A DNA stretch of 64,000 nt from JAAYCI01 sp047972265 (GCA_047972265.1 JBKEAM010000102.1:8209-72208); one strand, 5' to 3'; shown: positions 25,678 through 34,666, numbered from the stretch's first letter. Numbers and translations are program-made. The notes: a model not told the origin generated them from the letters alone.

Positions 25678-26721
25678 TTATTTTATATTGCGCACACTAT
25701 CCCCCTCAAAAAGAGAGATTGGAAGCACAGTGCTTTGCGGCGGCATATCCGGTTGCTGTATTTTTTGCGTTAATATTTGCAGGGCAGTGCGTGCCAGCTG
25801 CGGGCTGCTGTTATCCATTGAGGTAAGCCGAAAAGGGGTTTTTAAATAGGCTTGTATGTGGTCAAACCCTACAACCGAAATATCCTCTGGTACTTTGTAG
25901 CCAAGCTTTGATAAACCGTCAATTGCTTCAAACGCAATCAGGTCACTATACGCAAAAATAGCGGTAATATCGCTGCGCTTGGCAAGCAGGGGGGCTAAAA
26001 CACTGGCAGCCTCATCGCCCTTGGCCGATATTTCAAACAAAAGGTCTTGTTGCAGGGGCAGGTTCGCCTCGGCAAGTGCTTTACAGTACCCGTCCCTGCG
26101 CAACCGTGCCGATGAGTTGTTTTGCGAGCGCCCGTTTAAAAGGACGATATTTTTATGCCCTTTTTGTATAAGGTATGTAGTGGCTTTATAGCCGCCGTCC
26201 AAATCATCGCCAACAACATGGTCGGTTTTGGTGTTTTCAAAATAACGCCCCAGTAAAACAAAAGGCGTGCCAGAAGATTGCAGCAGGTGCACACTGTCTA
26301 AAGAGTTTTGGGCCGGGGAGAAAATAATGCCATCCACATTTTTTTGCAGTGCGGTGGTAAGGGCGGCGTATTCGTGCTGGCCATCTTCAGAGGTGTTTAG
26401 CAAAAAGGTAGAGTACCCCACCTCTCTTGCACCCCGTTCTATTTCTTCCATGGCTATCGAATAAAAAAGGTTAGAAACATCGGGTATTACAACGGCAAGG
26501 GTGTTGCTGCGGCCCAGCCGTAGCGAAGAAGCCAGCGAGTTGTTAAAATACCCCAATTTGTGTGAGATACGCTGTATCTCCTCGCGGGTGTCGGGGGTAA
26601 CGTCCGGCATATTACGCAGCGCGCGCGAAACCGTATTTACGCTAAAGCCCGTTTCCAGTGCAATGTCTTTTAGGGTGGGGCGGGCAAAGCGGTTATTTGG
26701 GTTGGGCTTTTTTTTGGGCAA
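25678..26721 (-). CDS. LacI-family repressor, first paralogue
   Basis: A 347-residue repressor. The helix-turn-helix reads PTLKDIALETGFSVNTVSRAL, the hinge region is NSLASSLRLG, and the rest is a periplasmic-binding-like effector domain (TLAVVIPDVSNLFY, VVGDDLDGGYKATTYL, ISVVGFDHIQAYL). Translation probably starts at TTG 26721, 7 bases after AAGGGGG. It is a close paralogue of the repressor at 33635, with nearly the same recognition helix, so both may read the same operators. It is the last gene on the minus strand of the sugar-importer block. Its effector is unknown; a pentose is plausible from context. Confidence 0.9.
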   Translation of the reverse strand: MPKKKPNPNNRFARPTLKDIALETGFSVNTVSRALRNMPDVTPDTREEIQRISHKLGYFNNSLASSLRLGRSNTLAVVIPDVSNLFYSIAMEEIERGAREVGYSTFLLNTSEDGQHEYAALTTALQKNVDGIIFSPAQNSLDSVHLLQSSGTPFVLLGRYFENTKTDHVVGDDLDGGYKATTYLIQKGHKNIVLLNGRSQNNSSARLRRDGYCKALAEANLPLQQDLLFEISAKGDEAASVLAPLLAKRSDITAIFAYSDLIAFEAIDGLSKLGYKVPEDISVVGFDHIQAYLKTPFRLTSMDNSSPQLARTALQILTQKIQQPDMPPQSTVLPISLFEGDSVRNIK

Positions 26722-26744
26722 ACCAATACCCCCTTGTGCAATTG

Positions 26745-26779
26745 TAAAAATAAGGGTGCGTACACGGCAGCACGCACCC
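26745..26779 (-). terminator. Terminator after the aldo/keto reductase
   Basis: On the minus strand GGGTGCGT/ACGCACCC (26754-26761 with 26772-26779) forms an 8-bp stem followed by a T-rich tract. It separates the reductase from the LacI gene. Confidence 0.7.
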
Positions 26780-26788
26780 GGTGCATAT

Positions 26789-27760
26789 CTAGGCCTGCAA
26801 GTTTAAATAAAGGGCTTCTTGTTGGGTAAGCGGCACATCCAAGGCCAAAATATTCTGTTCAATTCTGGCAGGGTTGGTGGTGCTAAAAACCGCAAAAACA
26901 TTCAAGGTTTGATGAAAAATCCACGCCAAAGCTATTTGGGCAACGGTACATCCTTTTTGGGCAGCCAGTTCTTCGGCACGGCGCAGCCTCTCAAAGTTAT
27001 CTGGGCTGGCATATCCTTCCATAGCGGGGGCATCCATAAACCGGGTGGCCTGCTGTGCTTCACCGCTTTTTACAAGACCAGAAAATAATCCCCGCCCAAG
27101 GCTGGAATATGCAATAACCGGCATTTGGTTTTGCCGGTACCACTCGCGCGCATCGGCATTTTCTCTTCCAGATATGGTTACACATCCGCCGCCCCAGGGA
27201 TCTTTTACCTGCTCGGCAAGGCCAAAGTTGGGGCTGGAAACAGAAAAAGGCAGAAGATTGTGTTTATAGGCATACTCGTTTGCTTCCGCAATACGCTGGT
27301 GGCTCCAGTTAGAGCCGCCAAATACCCCAATGCTTCCGTTTGTGTGTAGTTCGTTCAATACCTCTACAATGGGGCCAACCGGCACGCCGGGGTCATCCCT
27401 ATGCAGCAGGTATATGTCTATAAAATCGGTTTGCAGGTTGCTTAAAGAAACAGCCAAATCTTCGCGTATATCCTGTGGGGTTACGCGTTTTCGTCCGGTG
27501 TCTATATCATGGTGGGCACATTTGCTTAATAAAACAATGTTGCCGCGCCTGCCGCTGGTTTGCAGCCAGTGTCCCAAAGATACCTCGCTGCTGCCATAAT
27601 TGCGGGCTGTGTCAAAGGCGGTAATGCCGCTGTTGTAGGCGGCCTCCAGCAGGGGGTCAACATTTTCTCCTGCTAGCATTTTGGGGGTGGCACAACCAAA
27701 AAATAAACGGGAAACAGGGTTTGCAACGCCATGTACAGTGGCATACTTCATCTTAGCCAT
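26789..27760 (-). CDS. Aldo/keto reductase
   Basis: A 323-residue NAD(P)H-dependent reductase of the AKR family with the full tetrad: Asp and Tyr in FDTARNYGSSE, Lys in LLSKCAHH and His in IYLLHRDDP. The frame is open to 27796, but ATG 27760 (MAKMKYATV) gives the family's usual beginning and is preferred. It follows the polyol dehydrogenase by 42 bases on the same strand, so both may handle products of the imported sugar or sugar alcohol. Substrate unknown. Confidence 0.87.
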   Translation of the reverse strand: MAKMKYATVHGVANPVSRLFFGCATPKMLAGENVDPLLEAAYNSGITAFDTARNYGSSEVSLGHWLQTSGRRGNIVLLSKCAHHDIDTGRKRVTPQDIREDLAVSLSNLQTDFIDIYLLHRDDPGVPVGPIVEVLNELHTNGSIGVFGGSNWSHQRIAEANEYAYKHNLLPFSVSSPNFGLAEQVKDPWGGGCVTISGRENADAREWYRQNQMPVIAYSSLGRGLFSGLVKSGEAQQATRFMDAPAMEGYASPDNFERLRRAEELAAQKGCTVAQIALAWIFHQTLNVFAVFSTTNPARIEQNILALDVPLTQQEALYLNLQA

Positions 27761-27802
27761 ACTACACCATCCTTTTGGCAGTGGCCCCGCAGGCAAAAGA
27801 CC

Positions 27803-29014
27803 TTAAACGATGTCTTTTAGGCTTTCTTCTTTTATAAGCAGGGCGGTTTTGCGTATCTCTTTAACCGATGCGTTTTGAATGTATAGGTTTAAAATTTGCA
27901 AAATAAAGGGGATGTTAACATCATCTTGCTGCAACTGACAAAGGGTAAGCAATACCTCTTTTGCAACCTCGGGTGTTGGGGTGCTACCCTGCTCTTTTAT
28001 ATGCTGGTACAGCGCACCCGCAATGCCAACATACAGGTAGGCGGGTACAATGCCCTGCTGTGTGCAGGAGTTCATTGTGCCAATCATACGGTCTTGCGGA
28101 GATAGCTTGCGGGTGGTGTCTCCGCCAACGCGTTTGCAGGTGTCGCCCAGTGCCTTATTGGTAAAGCGGCACAATAGGTCTTGTATATGCAATACAATGT
28201 CATTTAGGGGTACGCCATATTTTTTAGACAAGGCCTGTGCGCTCTCCAGCATGGCATTTTCTACAATGGCAAAGGTATCGGTATCGTCTATAGATTGGTA
28301 AATGTATTCGCAGCCGGTATACATGCCAAGATAGGCACAGGTGGCGTGCCCCATGTTGTGTACATACAGCTTGCGTTTAATGTAAAAATCGAAGGGAGAG
28401 AAGGGGATCATGCTTTTAATGCTGGGTATGCCGCCCTTAAAAGCATCTTTGTCTACCGGTAGGTAGCCATAGCTCTCTACACAAACACGCAGGGGGTTGC
28501 CGTCCTGCATCTCGGGGGTTTGTACCGGTACCATACGCCCTATAGAGGCCTCTACAAGGCCAATGCGCTCGTCAAACAAAGCGCATTCTTCGGCTGTAAG
28601 CTGCTCTTTAATCATGCCCTCCAAAACCTTGTTTGCGTCCATTAGGTTTTCGCATATTATAATGTTCAGCGGGGCATCGGTGGTGGCAAAACGGCGGCGC
28701 AAACCCGCAACAATGTTTGGTACTATAAATTTAAGAATATTAACACCAACGGCGGTGGCCATAATATCTGCCCCTGCAATGGCCTCGGCAACAGCAGCTT
28801 CGTTTTTGCCGTTTACAGCGTTTACGTTGGTAATGTCAATGTCTTGGTGCCCTTTGCTAGACACAATGCGTACAGGGTATTGGTGCTCGCGGTTCAGGGC
28901 GTCTACCACGGGTTCGGCTACGTCTACAAATGTAACCTGATAGCCAGATTGCGAAAAAAGTGAGCCGATAAATCCACGGCCAATATTGCCGCCGCCATAC
29001 ATGATTGCCTTCAT
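27803..29014 (-). CDS. Mannitol-dehydrogenase family polyol/polyol-phosphate dehydrogenase
   Basis: About 403 residues of the MtlD/mannitol dehydrogenase family. The N-terminal NAD motif is YGGGNIGRGFIG, and the catalytic Lys/Asn/His cluster of polyol dehydrogenases is in KRKLYVHNMGHA. Three ATGs lie close together (29023, 29020, 29014); AGGGA sits directly against the first and 9 bases before the third, so I use 29014. No PTS genes are near, so a free or kinase-phosphorylated polyol or uronate is more likely than PTS mannitol. The gene lies downstream of the importer after a strong hairpin, and may be read at lower level. Confidence 0.8.
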   Translation of the reverse strand: MKAIMYGGGNIGRGFIGSLFSQSGYQVTFVDVAEPVVDALNREHQYPVRIVSSKGHQDIDITNVNAVNGKNEAAVAEAIAGADIMATAVGVNILKFIVPNIVAGLRRRFATTDAPLNIIICENLMDANKVLEGMIKEQLTAEECALFDERIGLVEASIGRMVPVQTPEMQDGNPLRVCVESYGYLPVDKDAFKGGIPSIKSMIPFSPFDFYIKRKLYVHNMGHATCAYLGMYTGCEYIYQSIDDTDTFAIVENAMLESAQALSKKYGVPLNDIVLHIQDLLCRFTNKALGDTCKRVGGDTTRKLSPQDRMIGTMNSCTQQGIVPAYLYVGIAGALYQHIKEQGSTPTPEVAKEVLLTLCQLQQDDVNIPFILQILNLYIQNASVKEIRKTALLIKEESLKDIV

Positions 29015-29060
29015 TCTCATCATTCCCTATTGCAATTATTTAAAAACCAATAAGCCAGAC

Positions 29061-29102
29061 AAGCCCGCCGCCATGCAATTAAATTGCAGGCAGCAGGGCT
29101 TG
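29061..29102 (-). terminator. Long imperfect hairpin at the end of the sugar-importer genes
   Basis: AAGCCC-GCCGCC-TGCAATT pairs with AATTGCA-GGCAGC-GGGCTT with few mismatches around a 1-base centre. On the minus strand a T-run lies about 20 bases beyond, so termination is probably partial. Confidence 0.5.
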
Positions 29103-29140
29103 AAAGCGCCTGTTACAGTATACCATAAAACAAATGTGTT

Positions 29141-29374
29141 TTATGAGGCAATTCCATAAATAACAACGGCAATAATTAATAATACAACGGCTATAATCAC
29201 TGCGTTAATCACTTTTTCCGATACATTCAGCTTCATCCTGTCATATAGATTATAACGCGCGGGGCGTTTTTTTGCGGGATAAGCCGAGTCTGTGTCGGAA
29301 GACGCATCGGCAGTTTGTATTTCTTCTACCTCTGCAAGAGTACTATTTTCATTTTCCATTTTGTCTTTTTCCAT
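29141..29374 (-). CDS. Small single-span membrane protein of the sugar-importer operon
   Basis: A 77-residue protein with an acidic, low-complexity N-terminal half, a basic patch (KKRPARYNLYDRMKLNVSE) and one C-terminal hydrophobic helix (VINAVIIAVVLLIIAVVIYGIA). It starts 3 bases after the permease stop and is clearly co-translated. I do not recognise a named family, although small single-span proteins accompany this permease class in some Clostridia. Topology would be cytoplasmic N-terminus with a tail anchor. It could stabilise or regulate the importer; that is inference. Confidence 0.7.
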   Translation of the reverse strand: MEKDKMENENSTLAEVEEIQTADASSDTDSAYPAKKRPARYNLYDRMKLNVSEKVINAVIIAVVLLIIAVVIYGIAS

Positions 29375-29377
29375 AGT

Positions 29378-30409
29378 TTATTTTTTGGTAATATATTTTC
29401 TTACGTCAATGGCAACCGCCAGTATAATAATAAGGCCACGGATGATGTATTGCAGATAGGCGTTGATGCCCAAAAAGTACAGGCTGTAGTTAATAGCTTG
29501 TAATATAATACTACCTATAACAACGCCGGCAATGGTACCAACACCACCCGAGAAAGATACGCCGCCTATAACGCAGGCCGAAATTGCATCCAGCTCGTAG
29601 TTAATACCGGTATTTGCACCTACAGATTGTACACGGGCGGTTTCTAAAAATGCAGCAATACCGTAGCAAACACCGGCAACCAGGTACACAAGCATAATGG
29701 TTTTGCCTACGCTTACGCCGGATACGGCGGCGGCTTCGGGGTTGCCGCCCACGGCAAACATGTTTTTGCCCAAGGTGGTTTTTGTCCATAAAACATGCAT
29801 TAATATGGCACAAATAAGGAAATAAATTACAACATACGGAATCCTAAAATCACCGACAGAAAAAGAGCCGGCAGCTGCATCTAAAAAGCCTTTTTCAAAG
29901 GTAGAAAGAGCCTGTGCCGTGCCGGATGGCTGGGCTTCGATGTAAATACTGGTACAGCCATATGCAATAAGCTGTGTACCCAGTGTTACTATAAACGGAT
30001 GCATTTTTAACACCGCTACTCCAAAGCCGTTGATAAGGCTAAAAACAACAGCCAGCAAAATAGAAAGCGCAAGGGGAATAAGCAGGTTGATGGGTTTTGT
30101 CATATCTTGGTAATAGCGGGAAGAATAGGTAACCGACTGTACCAAAGAAGCGGTAATGGCGGCAGAAAAACCAAGTACGCGCCCAATCGAAAGGTCTGTA
30201 CCGGCCAGTACAATCAAGCCTGCGCAGCCTAAAGCCAAAATGCCCTTAGTAGATGCCTGCTTTACAATATTAATAATATTGCTAATGGCTATAAACTTAG
30301 GGTCGATAACACTTACTACAATTAAAATAGCACCTAAAATAAAGTATAGTGCATAGTTTAACAAAAATGCGCTAACTTTTTGAGAATCGATTTTTTTAGT
30401 TTTTTCCAT
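29378..30409 (-). CDS. Monosaccharide ABC importer permease (MglC/RbsC type)
   Basis: A 343-residue polytopic permease. The family signature is visible in GLIVLAGTDLSIGRVLGFSAAI, AVGGNPEAAAVSGVSVGKTIM and VIGGVSFSGGVGTIAGVVIGS. A single permease implies a homodimer, as in galactose, ribose and xylose importers. It lies 16 bases after the ATPase gene. The similarity is nearest the methyl-galactoside/galactose group by eye, but pentose cannot be excluded. Confidence 0.9.
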   Translation of the reverse strand: MEKTKKIDSQKVSAFLLNYALYFILGAILIVVSVIDPKFIAISNIINIVKQASTKGILALGCAGLIVLAGTDLSIGRVLGFSAAITASLVQSVTYSSRYYQDMTKPINLLIPLALSILLAVVFSLINGFGVAVLKMHPFIVTLGTQLIAYGCTSIYIEAQPSGTAQALSTFEKGFLDAAAGSFSVGDFRIPYVVIYFLICAILMHVLWTKTTLGKNMFAVGGNPEAAAVSGVSVGKTIMLVYLVAGVCYGIAAFLETARVQSVGANTGINYELDAISACVIGGVSFSGGVGTIAGVVIGSIILQAINYSLYFLGINAYLQYIIRGLIIILAVAIDVRKYITKK

Positions 30410-30425
30410 GCTTCATCCCTCTGTT

Positions 30426-31940
30426 TTAAACATATTTGGCTGCAAGGCGCATAATGGTTTCCTGCTCGCCCTCTATATCGCCAAAGTCTTTTCCGCGTTC
30501 CAGTGTGCCGCTTAAATGTCCGTTGCTCATTACCAAAATACGGTCGCAAATTCCTAGCAGCTCGGGCATTTCAGACGATACCATCATAATACCCTTGCCC
30601 TGTTTTGCCAGTTCAATAATCAGCTGGTAAATTTCGTACTTTGCACCTACATCAATGCCGCGGGTGGGCTCGTCCAGCAGTAGCACTTCGGGGCTGGTAA
30701 GCAGCCAACGGCCAATAATAACCTTTTGCTGGTTGCCGCCCGACAAAAAGCGTATTTTGGTTTTTTTGCTGGCGGTTTTTACCTTTAAGCTGTCAATTAC
30801 CCAATCGGTATCTGTAGACATTTTGCGTCCCTGTAAAAATCCAAACCGCAAATAGGCTTTTAGGTTTGCTAAAACAGAGTTGAATATGATGTTTGTTTCG
30901 GGAAAAAGCCCGGTGGCGCGGCGCTCTTCTGTAATAAGCGCAAATTTGTTTTTCATAGCGGCACGCGGGGTTTTGTTGCGTATAGTCTGGCCGTGCAGTT
31001 TCATTTCACCCTTGCCCAGTGTCATACTTCCAAACAATGTATTTAACAGTTCGGTACGGCGCGAGCCAACGAGGCCTGCAACACCCAGTATTTCGCCCTT
31101 TTTAAGGGTAAAGTTTACGTCTATGCACGAGGGCATGTATTTGCTGGTAATTTCGCTGCATTCCAGCAGGGTTTCGGCGGGGGCGTTTGTTTTGGGCGGA
31201 AAGCGATGCTCCATATTCCGGTTTACCATCAGCCGAATAATTTCGTTCGAGTCCAGTTCGTTTGCGGGGCGGGTGGCAATCCAGCGGCCATCGCGCATTA
31301 CGGTAACATCGTCCGAAATTTGCAAAATCTCATCCATACGGTGAGAAATATAGATAATGCCAACCCCAAGTGCGCAAAGCTTTTTCATAATACGGAACAA
31401 GTGCTTAACTTCTTCGTCTGTAAGAGAGGAAGTGGGCTCGTCCAGTACTAAAACCTTGGCATTGTAAGAAACTGCCTTTGCTATTTCTACCATCTGCCGT
31501 TTGGATACAGACAATCGTCCAATGGGTGTTCTGGGGTCAACGTCGATTTCTAGGTCGTTAAAGATCTTTTTTGTTTCGGTGTACATTTTTTTGTGGTTTA
31601 CAAAACCAAATTTCATAGGAAACCGGCCCAACCACACGTTTTCCATTACATTGCGGCGCAGCACCTGGTTTAATTCCTGGTGCACCATGGCAACGCCATT
31701 GTCCAGTGCGTTGCGGGGGTTTGTAAAGTTTATCTCGCGCCCCTCCATGGTAATAAAGCCTTCATCTTTTTTATAAATGCCAAAAAGGCATTTCATCAAG
31801 GTGCTTTTCCCTGCCCCGTTTTCTCCCATCAACGCATGTACGGTGCCGCTTCTTAGCTGCAAGTGCGCATGGTCCAGGGCCTTTACGCCGGAAAAGCTCT
31901 TTTCAATGTCCTTCATTTCCAACAGATAGCTTTGTTCCAT
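30426..31940 (-). CDS. Monosaccharide ABC importer double ATPase (MglA type)
   Basis: A 504-residue fused ATPase. Domain one: Walker A GENGAGKST, signature LSVSKRQMVEIAKA, Walker B VLVLDEPTSSL. Domain two: degenerate Walker A GLVGSRRTEL, signature LSGGNQQKVIIGRWL, Walker B VLLLDEPTRGID. This is the standard asymmetric pattern of the sugar class. It powers import through the permease at 29378 and the binding protein at 32045. Confidence 0.92.
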   Translation of the reverse strand: MEQSYLLEMKDIEKSFSGVKALDHAHLQLRSGTVHALMGENGAGKSTLMKCLFGIYKKDEGFITMEGREINFTNPRNALDNGVAMVHQELNQVLRRNVMENVWLGRFPMKFGFVNHKKMYTETKKIFNDLEIDVDPRTPIGRLSVSKRQMVEIAKAVSYNAKVLVLDEPTSSLTDEEVKHLFRIMKKLCALGVGIIYISHRMDEILQISDDVTVMRDGRWIATRPANELDSNEIIRLMVNRNMEHRFPPKTNAPAETLLECSEITSKYMPSCIDVNFTLKKGEILGVAGLVGSRRTELLNTLFGSMTLGKGEMKLHGQTIRNKTPRAAMKNKFALITEERRATGLFPETNIIFNSVLANLKAYLRFGFLQGRKMSTDTDWVIDSLKVKTASKKTKIRFLSGGNQQKVIIGRWLLTSPEVLLLDEPTRGIDVGAKYEIYQLIIELAKQGKGIMMVSSEMPELLGICDRILVMSNGHLSGTLERGKDFGDIEGEQETIMRLAAKYV

Positions 31941-31974
31941 AACATACCCTCATTCGTTTACATGTCATAGGGTG

Positions 31975-32006
31975 GGAGGGTACCTGAATCCCTTCAAGTA
32001 CCCTCC
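31975..32006. other. Hairpin between binding-protein and ATPase genes
   Basis: GGAGGGTAC (31975-31983) pairs with GTACCCTCC (31998-32006), with an inner TGAA/TTCA stem. It lacks a T-run. Such hairpins after binding-protein genes often protect the upstream mRNA or limit read-through. Confidence 0.55.
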
Positions 32007-32044
32007 ACATTTGCAATATAATACAGTGTTAAGTTGTTATAAGA

Positions 32045-33127
32045 TTACTGGGTAATCTTGGCGTACGGAATACGGATGGAGTAGCCGTCGACAGACAGTT
32101 TGTAATCGGTGCCATCTAGGTAGCTGCCGTTTTGGATGTAGTTAATCGCCAATGTGATGTTGGCTTTGCCCATGGCATCGCCGTCTTGCTGAACGGTAGC
32201 GGTCATGCCGCCGGCCTTAATGGATTCGAGGGCAGAGTCTACAGCGTCAACGCCGATAACAACAATTTTAGGATCGCCATCGTTGCCGGTGTTGTAGTTA
32301 ACAGCGTTAAGGGCAGCAACTGCACCTAAAGCCATCATGTCGTTGTTGGCAAAAATAACTTCAATTTCGTCGCCGTATTTGGCCCATGTAGCAACCATAG
32401 CATCCTGTGCTTGTGCCTGGTCCCAGTTACATACTAGGTTTTCGCCCAATTGCTCCAGCTCTACGCCGTTGGCAACTGCGGTTTCAACCGAGTACTGTGT
32501 GCGTGCAATGGCTTCGGGGTTGTTGGGCTCGCCCATAAACTGGATGTACTGCAATTTGCCGTCGCCGTTTTTATCAATGCTGCTGTCGGCTTTAAACAAA
32601 TCTGCCAAAATTTCGCCCTGCATATCGCCGGCCTCACGCGGGGTGGTGCCAACAAAGATATAACCGGGGTCTACAACAACTTCCTGTACGGTTTCGGTAG
32701 AGGGTTCTTTGTTATAAAACAGTATAGGTACTTCGTTTTGCTGTGCCAGCTCTACAATGCTGGAGCCCGAAGCAACTTCGGCCAGGTTAACAATTACAAA
32801 ATCGGGTTTGCTTGCAAACATAATGGTTGCTTGCTCTAACTGGGTAGCCATAGAGTCGTTGGCATCCTGCATGTCCAGCTTAACTTCTAAGCCTTGTGCT
32901 TCGCCAAGTTCTTTTGCGTATTTTTCCATGGCGGTACGTACGGTAGAACCATAAGTATCATCGTATTTCCAAACCAAAACACCAATATTTACGGTCTTTT
33001 TTTCTCCGCCGCCTCCGGCAGATGGGGTGGACCCGGATGGAGTGGTGGTGGAAGAAGAAGTTCCGCCACATGCAACGAGCGAGAATACCATGACCAGCGC
33101 TAACAGTACAACCAGTAGCTTTTTCAT
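32045..33127 (-). CDS. Monosaccharide ABC importer binding lipoprotein (MglB type)
   Basis: A 360-residue binding protein. The start is ATG 33127 after GGAGG; the frame runs 29 codons further up through the operator, which cannot be coding. The lipoprotein signal is MKKLLVVLLALVMVFSLVAC, followed by a Ser/Thr/Gly/Pro linker. The mature part is of the periplasmic-binding type I class (VNIGVLVWKYDDTYGSTVRTAMEKYAKE, FANNDMMALGAVAALNA). Calcium-site-like DKNGDGKLQY is present, as in MglB. Control by a LacI-type repressor is clear from the operator just upstream. Confidence 0.9.
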   Translation of the reverse strand: MKKLLVVLLALVMVFSLVACGGTSSSTTTPSGSTPSAGGGGEKKTVNIGVLVWKYDDTYGSTVRTAMEKYAKELGEAQGLEVKLDMQDANDSMATQLEQATIMFASKPDFVIVNLAEVASGSSIVELAQQNEVPILFYNKEPSTETVQEVVVDPGYIFVGTTPREAGDMQGEILADLFKADSSIDKNGDGKLQYIQFMGEPNNPEAIARTQYSVETAVANGVELEQLGENLVCNWDQAQAQDAMVATWAKYGDEIEVIFANNDMMALGAVAALNAVNYNTGNDGDPKIVVIGVDAVDSALESIKAGGMTATVQQDGDAMGKANITLAINYIQNGSYLDGTDYKLSVDGYSIRIPYAKITQ

Positions 33128-33179
33128 GCCCAAACCTCCAACAATTATTGTGTTAATGTTGCGCGCCCTTATAGCGAGA

Positions 33180-33195
33180 ACATTAACGTTAATGT
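33180..33195. promoter_or_regulatory. LacI-family operator at the sugar-importer promoter
   Basis: ACATTAAC/GTTAATGT, a perfect 16-bp palindrome with central CpG. It directly follows the -10 box of the minus-strand promoter and covers the predicted start, a classic repressor position. Confidence 0.8.
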
Positions 33196-33225
33196 ATTCT
33201 ATAACGCGCAGCAAAATATTGTCAA
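33196..33225 (-). promoter_or_regulatory. Promoter of the sugar-importer operon
   Basis: Minus strand TTGACA (33220-33225), 18-base spacer, TAGAAT (33196-33201). Confidence 0.65.
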
Positions 33226-33475
33226 TAGAAAATTGAGTTTTTCTATAGAATTGCAGTAAAACGATTAAAAAAATTGTACACTTTTACTATTGAAAAAACC
33301 AAAATGATGGTTTTAAAATATATAGTTAAACTGTGGCAACGGAGTGCCGTGCCATAAAATATAAAGAATTGTATGATACTGCGCGCTTAGGTTTGCAACT
33401 TAATAAACTAAAACGGCAGTGCAGTATGCAGCGATTCAGGAGGTAATTGCAAAATAATCAGTTTTTAATGGGGTA

Positions 33476-33495
33476 AAGTTGCCCATGGGCAACTT
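33476..33495. repeat. Perfect 20-bp palindrome
   Basis: AAGTTGCCCA followed by its exact complement TGGGCAACTT, 140 bases before the second LacI gene. It differs completely from the TTAACG operators, so it may bind another regulator or form a cruciform or RNA hairpin. Confidence 0.55.
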
Positions 33496-33634
33496 CTGTT
33501 TAGTATATAATTGCCAATTCAGGTATTTGTACGTATAATGGGGCTTAAATAAAATGCAGCGTGCCGTTTGGCAGTGTGCTGCTTGTATATACAAAGCGCT
33601 TAAATACAGCAGATAGGTAAGGTTTTACAGAGAT

Positions 33635-34663
33635 ATGAAGAATAAACCAAACAGGCCGCGCCTAAAAGACGTTGCCCTTAATACAGGCTATAGTGTAAAT
33701 ACAGTATCGCGCGCACTGCGCGGTATGCAGGATATCTCGGAAGAAACACAGCAAAAGATACGTGCCGAAGCCGAAAAAATAGGCTATTACAACAATACGC
33801 TTGCCTCCTCATTGCGTCTGGGGCATACTCACACGGTTGCGGTAATTATCCCCGACGTTTCCAACGTGTTTTTCTCATTTGCAATGGAAGAGATAGAGCG
33901 CCGCGCGCGCGAAAAGGGATATTCTACCATCCTTCTTAATACCTCCGAAAGCGGTATTTACGAAAAAGAAGCAATCCGCACAGCTTTGCAAAAAAATGTG
34001 GACGGCATTATTTTTGGTCCATCCCAAAACTCATTTGAAAACACAAAGCTGCTGGCGGCCTCTGGCATCCCGTTTATATTATTTGCACGCCGCATTTTGG
34101 CGTTGGATACCGATTATGTTGTGGGGGATGACGTAAACGGCGGCTATGTGGCTACTAAACATTTAATCGAAAACGGGCACAAAAACATTGTTATGCTCAA
34201 TGCCTTTTCGGCTCATAACTCTGCGGCGCAAGAGCGGCAGGACGGATATGAGAAAGCATTAAAAGAGTATGGCCTGCCGCTGCAAAAAGATTTGCTTTGT
34301 CAAATATCGGCAAAAGGCAACGAAAGCGTAGAATTTTTAATTCCTTTGCTAAAAAGGCGCAAAGATGTAACCGCTATTTTTGCATATAGTGATTTGGTTG
34401 CGTGGTCTGCTATGGGCTGCCTGCAAGAAAATGGCTATAAAATACCCGAGGATATTTCTTTGGTTGGGTTCGACAATATCCGCTCTTGCCTCAATATCCC
34501 TGTTCCGTTAACATCGGTGGATAACCACAATGCCCAGCTTGCCCAAAGCATTTGGGAGGCCCTGCTTGTAAAAATGAAAAACCCCGATACAAAAACAACC
34601 TGCCGCAAGGTAATGCCTACCGATTTATCTGTTGGTAAAACTGTAAAAAATATAAACAAGTAA
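33635..34663 (+). CDS. LacI-family repressor, second paralogue
   Basis: A 342-residue repressor with HTH PRLKDVALNTGYSVNTVSRAL, hinge NTLASSLRLG and effector domain (VAVIIPDVSNVFFSFAMEEIERRAR, VVGDDVNGGYVATKHL, ISLVGFDNIRSCL). It resembles the repressor at 25678 along its whole length, so the two are paralogues. It lies between the importer and the galM operon, both of which carry the shared operator, and is the best candidate to control them. The ribosome site is weak (AAGG about 12 bases before ATG). Confidence 0.9.
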   Translation: MKNKPNRPRLKDVALNTGYSVNTVSRALRGMQDISEETQQKIRAEAEKIGYYNNTLASSLRLGHTHTVAVIIPDVSNVFFSFAMEEIERRAREKGYSTILLNTSESGIYEKEAIRTALQKNVDGIIFGPSQNSFENTKLLAASGIPFILFARRILALDTDYVVGDDVNGGYVATKHLIENGHKNIVMLNAFSAHNSAAQERQDGYEKALKEYGLPLQKDLLCQISAKGNESVEFLIPLLKRRKDVTAIFAYSDLVAWSAMGCLQENGYKIPEDISLVGFDNIRSCLNIPVPLTSVDNHNAQLAQSIWEALLVKMKNPDTKTTCRKVMPTDLSVGKTVKNINK

Positions 34664-34666
34664 CAA

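Larger units (their letters stand above)
33128..33634. other. Divergent regulatory region between importer and second lacI-type gene
   Basis: About 500 bases without a credible gene. It contains the importer promoter and operator (33180-33225, minus strand), an orphan AGGAGGT sequence at 33438-33444 with no well-spaced start codon, and a perfect 20-bp palindrome at 33476-33495. The promoter of the repressor at 33635 was not clear. Confidence 0.5.

Noticed and set aside
32045..33214. Long form of the sugar-binding protein starting at 33214
   Set aside because: The extra 29 codons cross the operator; the lipoprotein signal starts at ATG 33127 after GGAGG.
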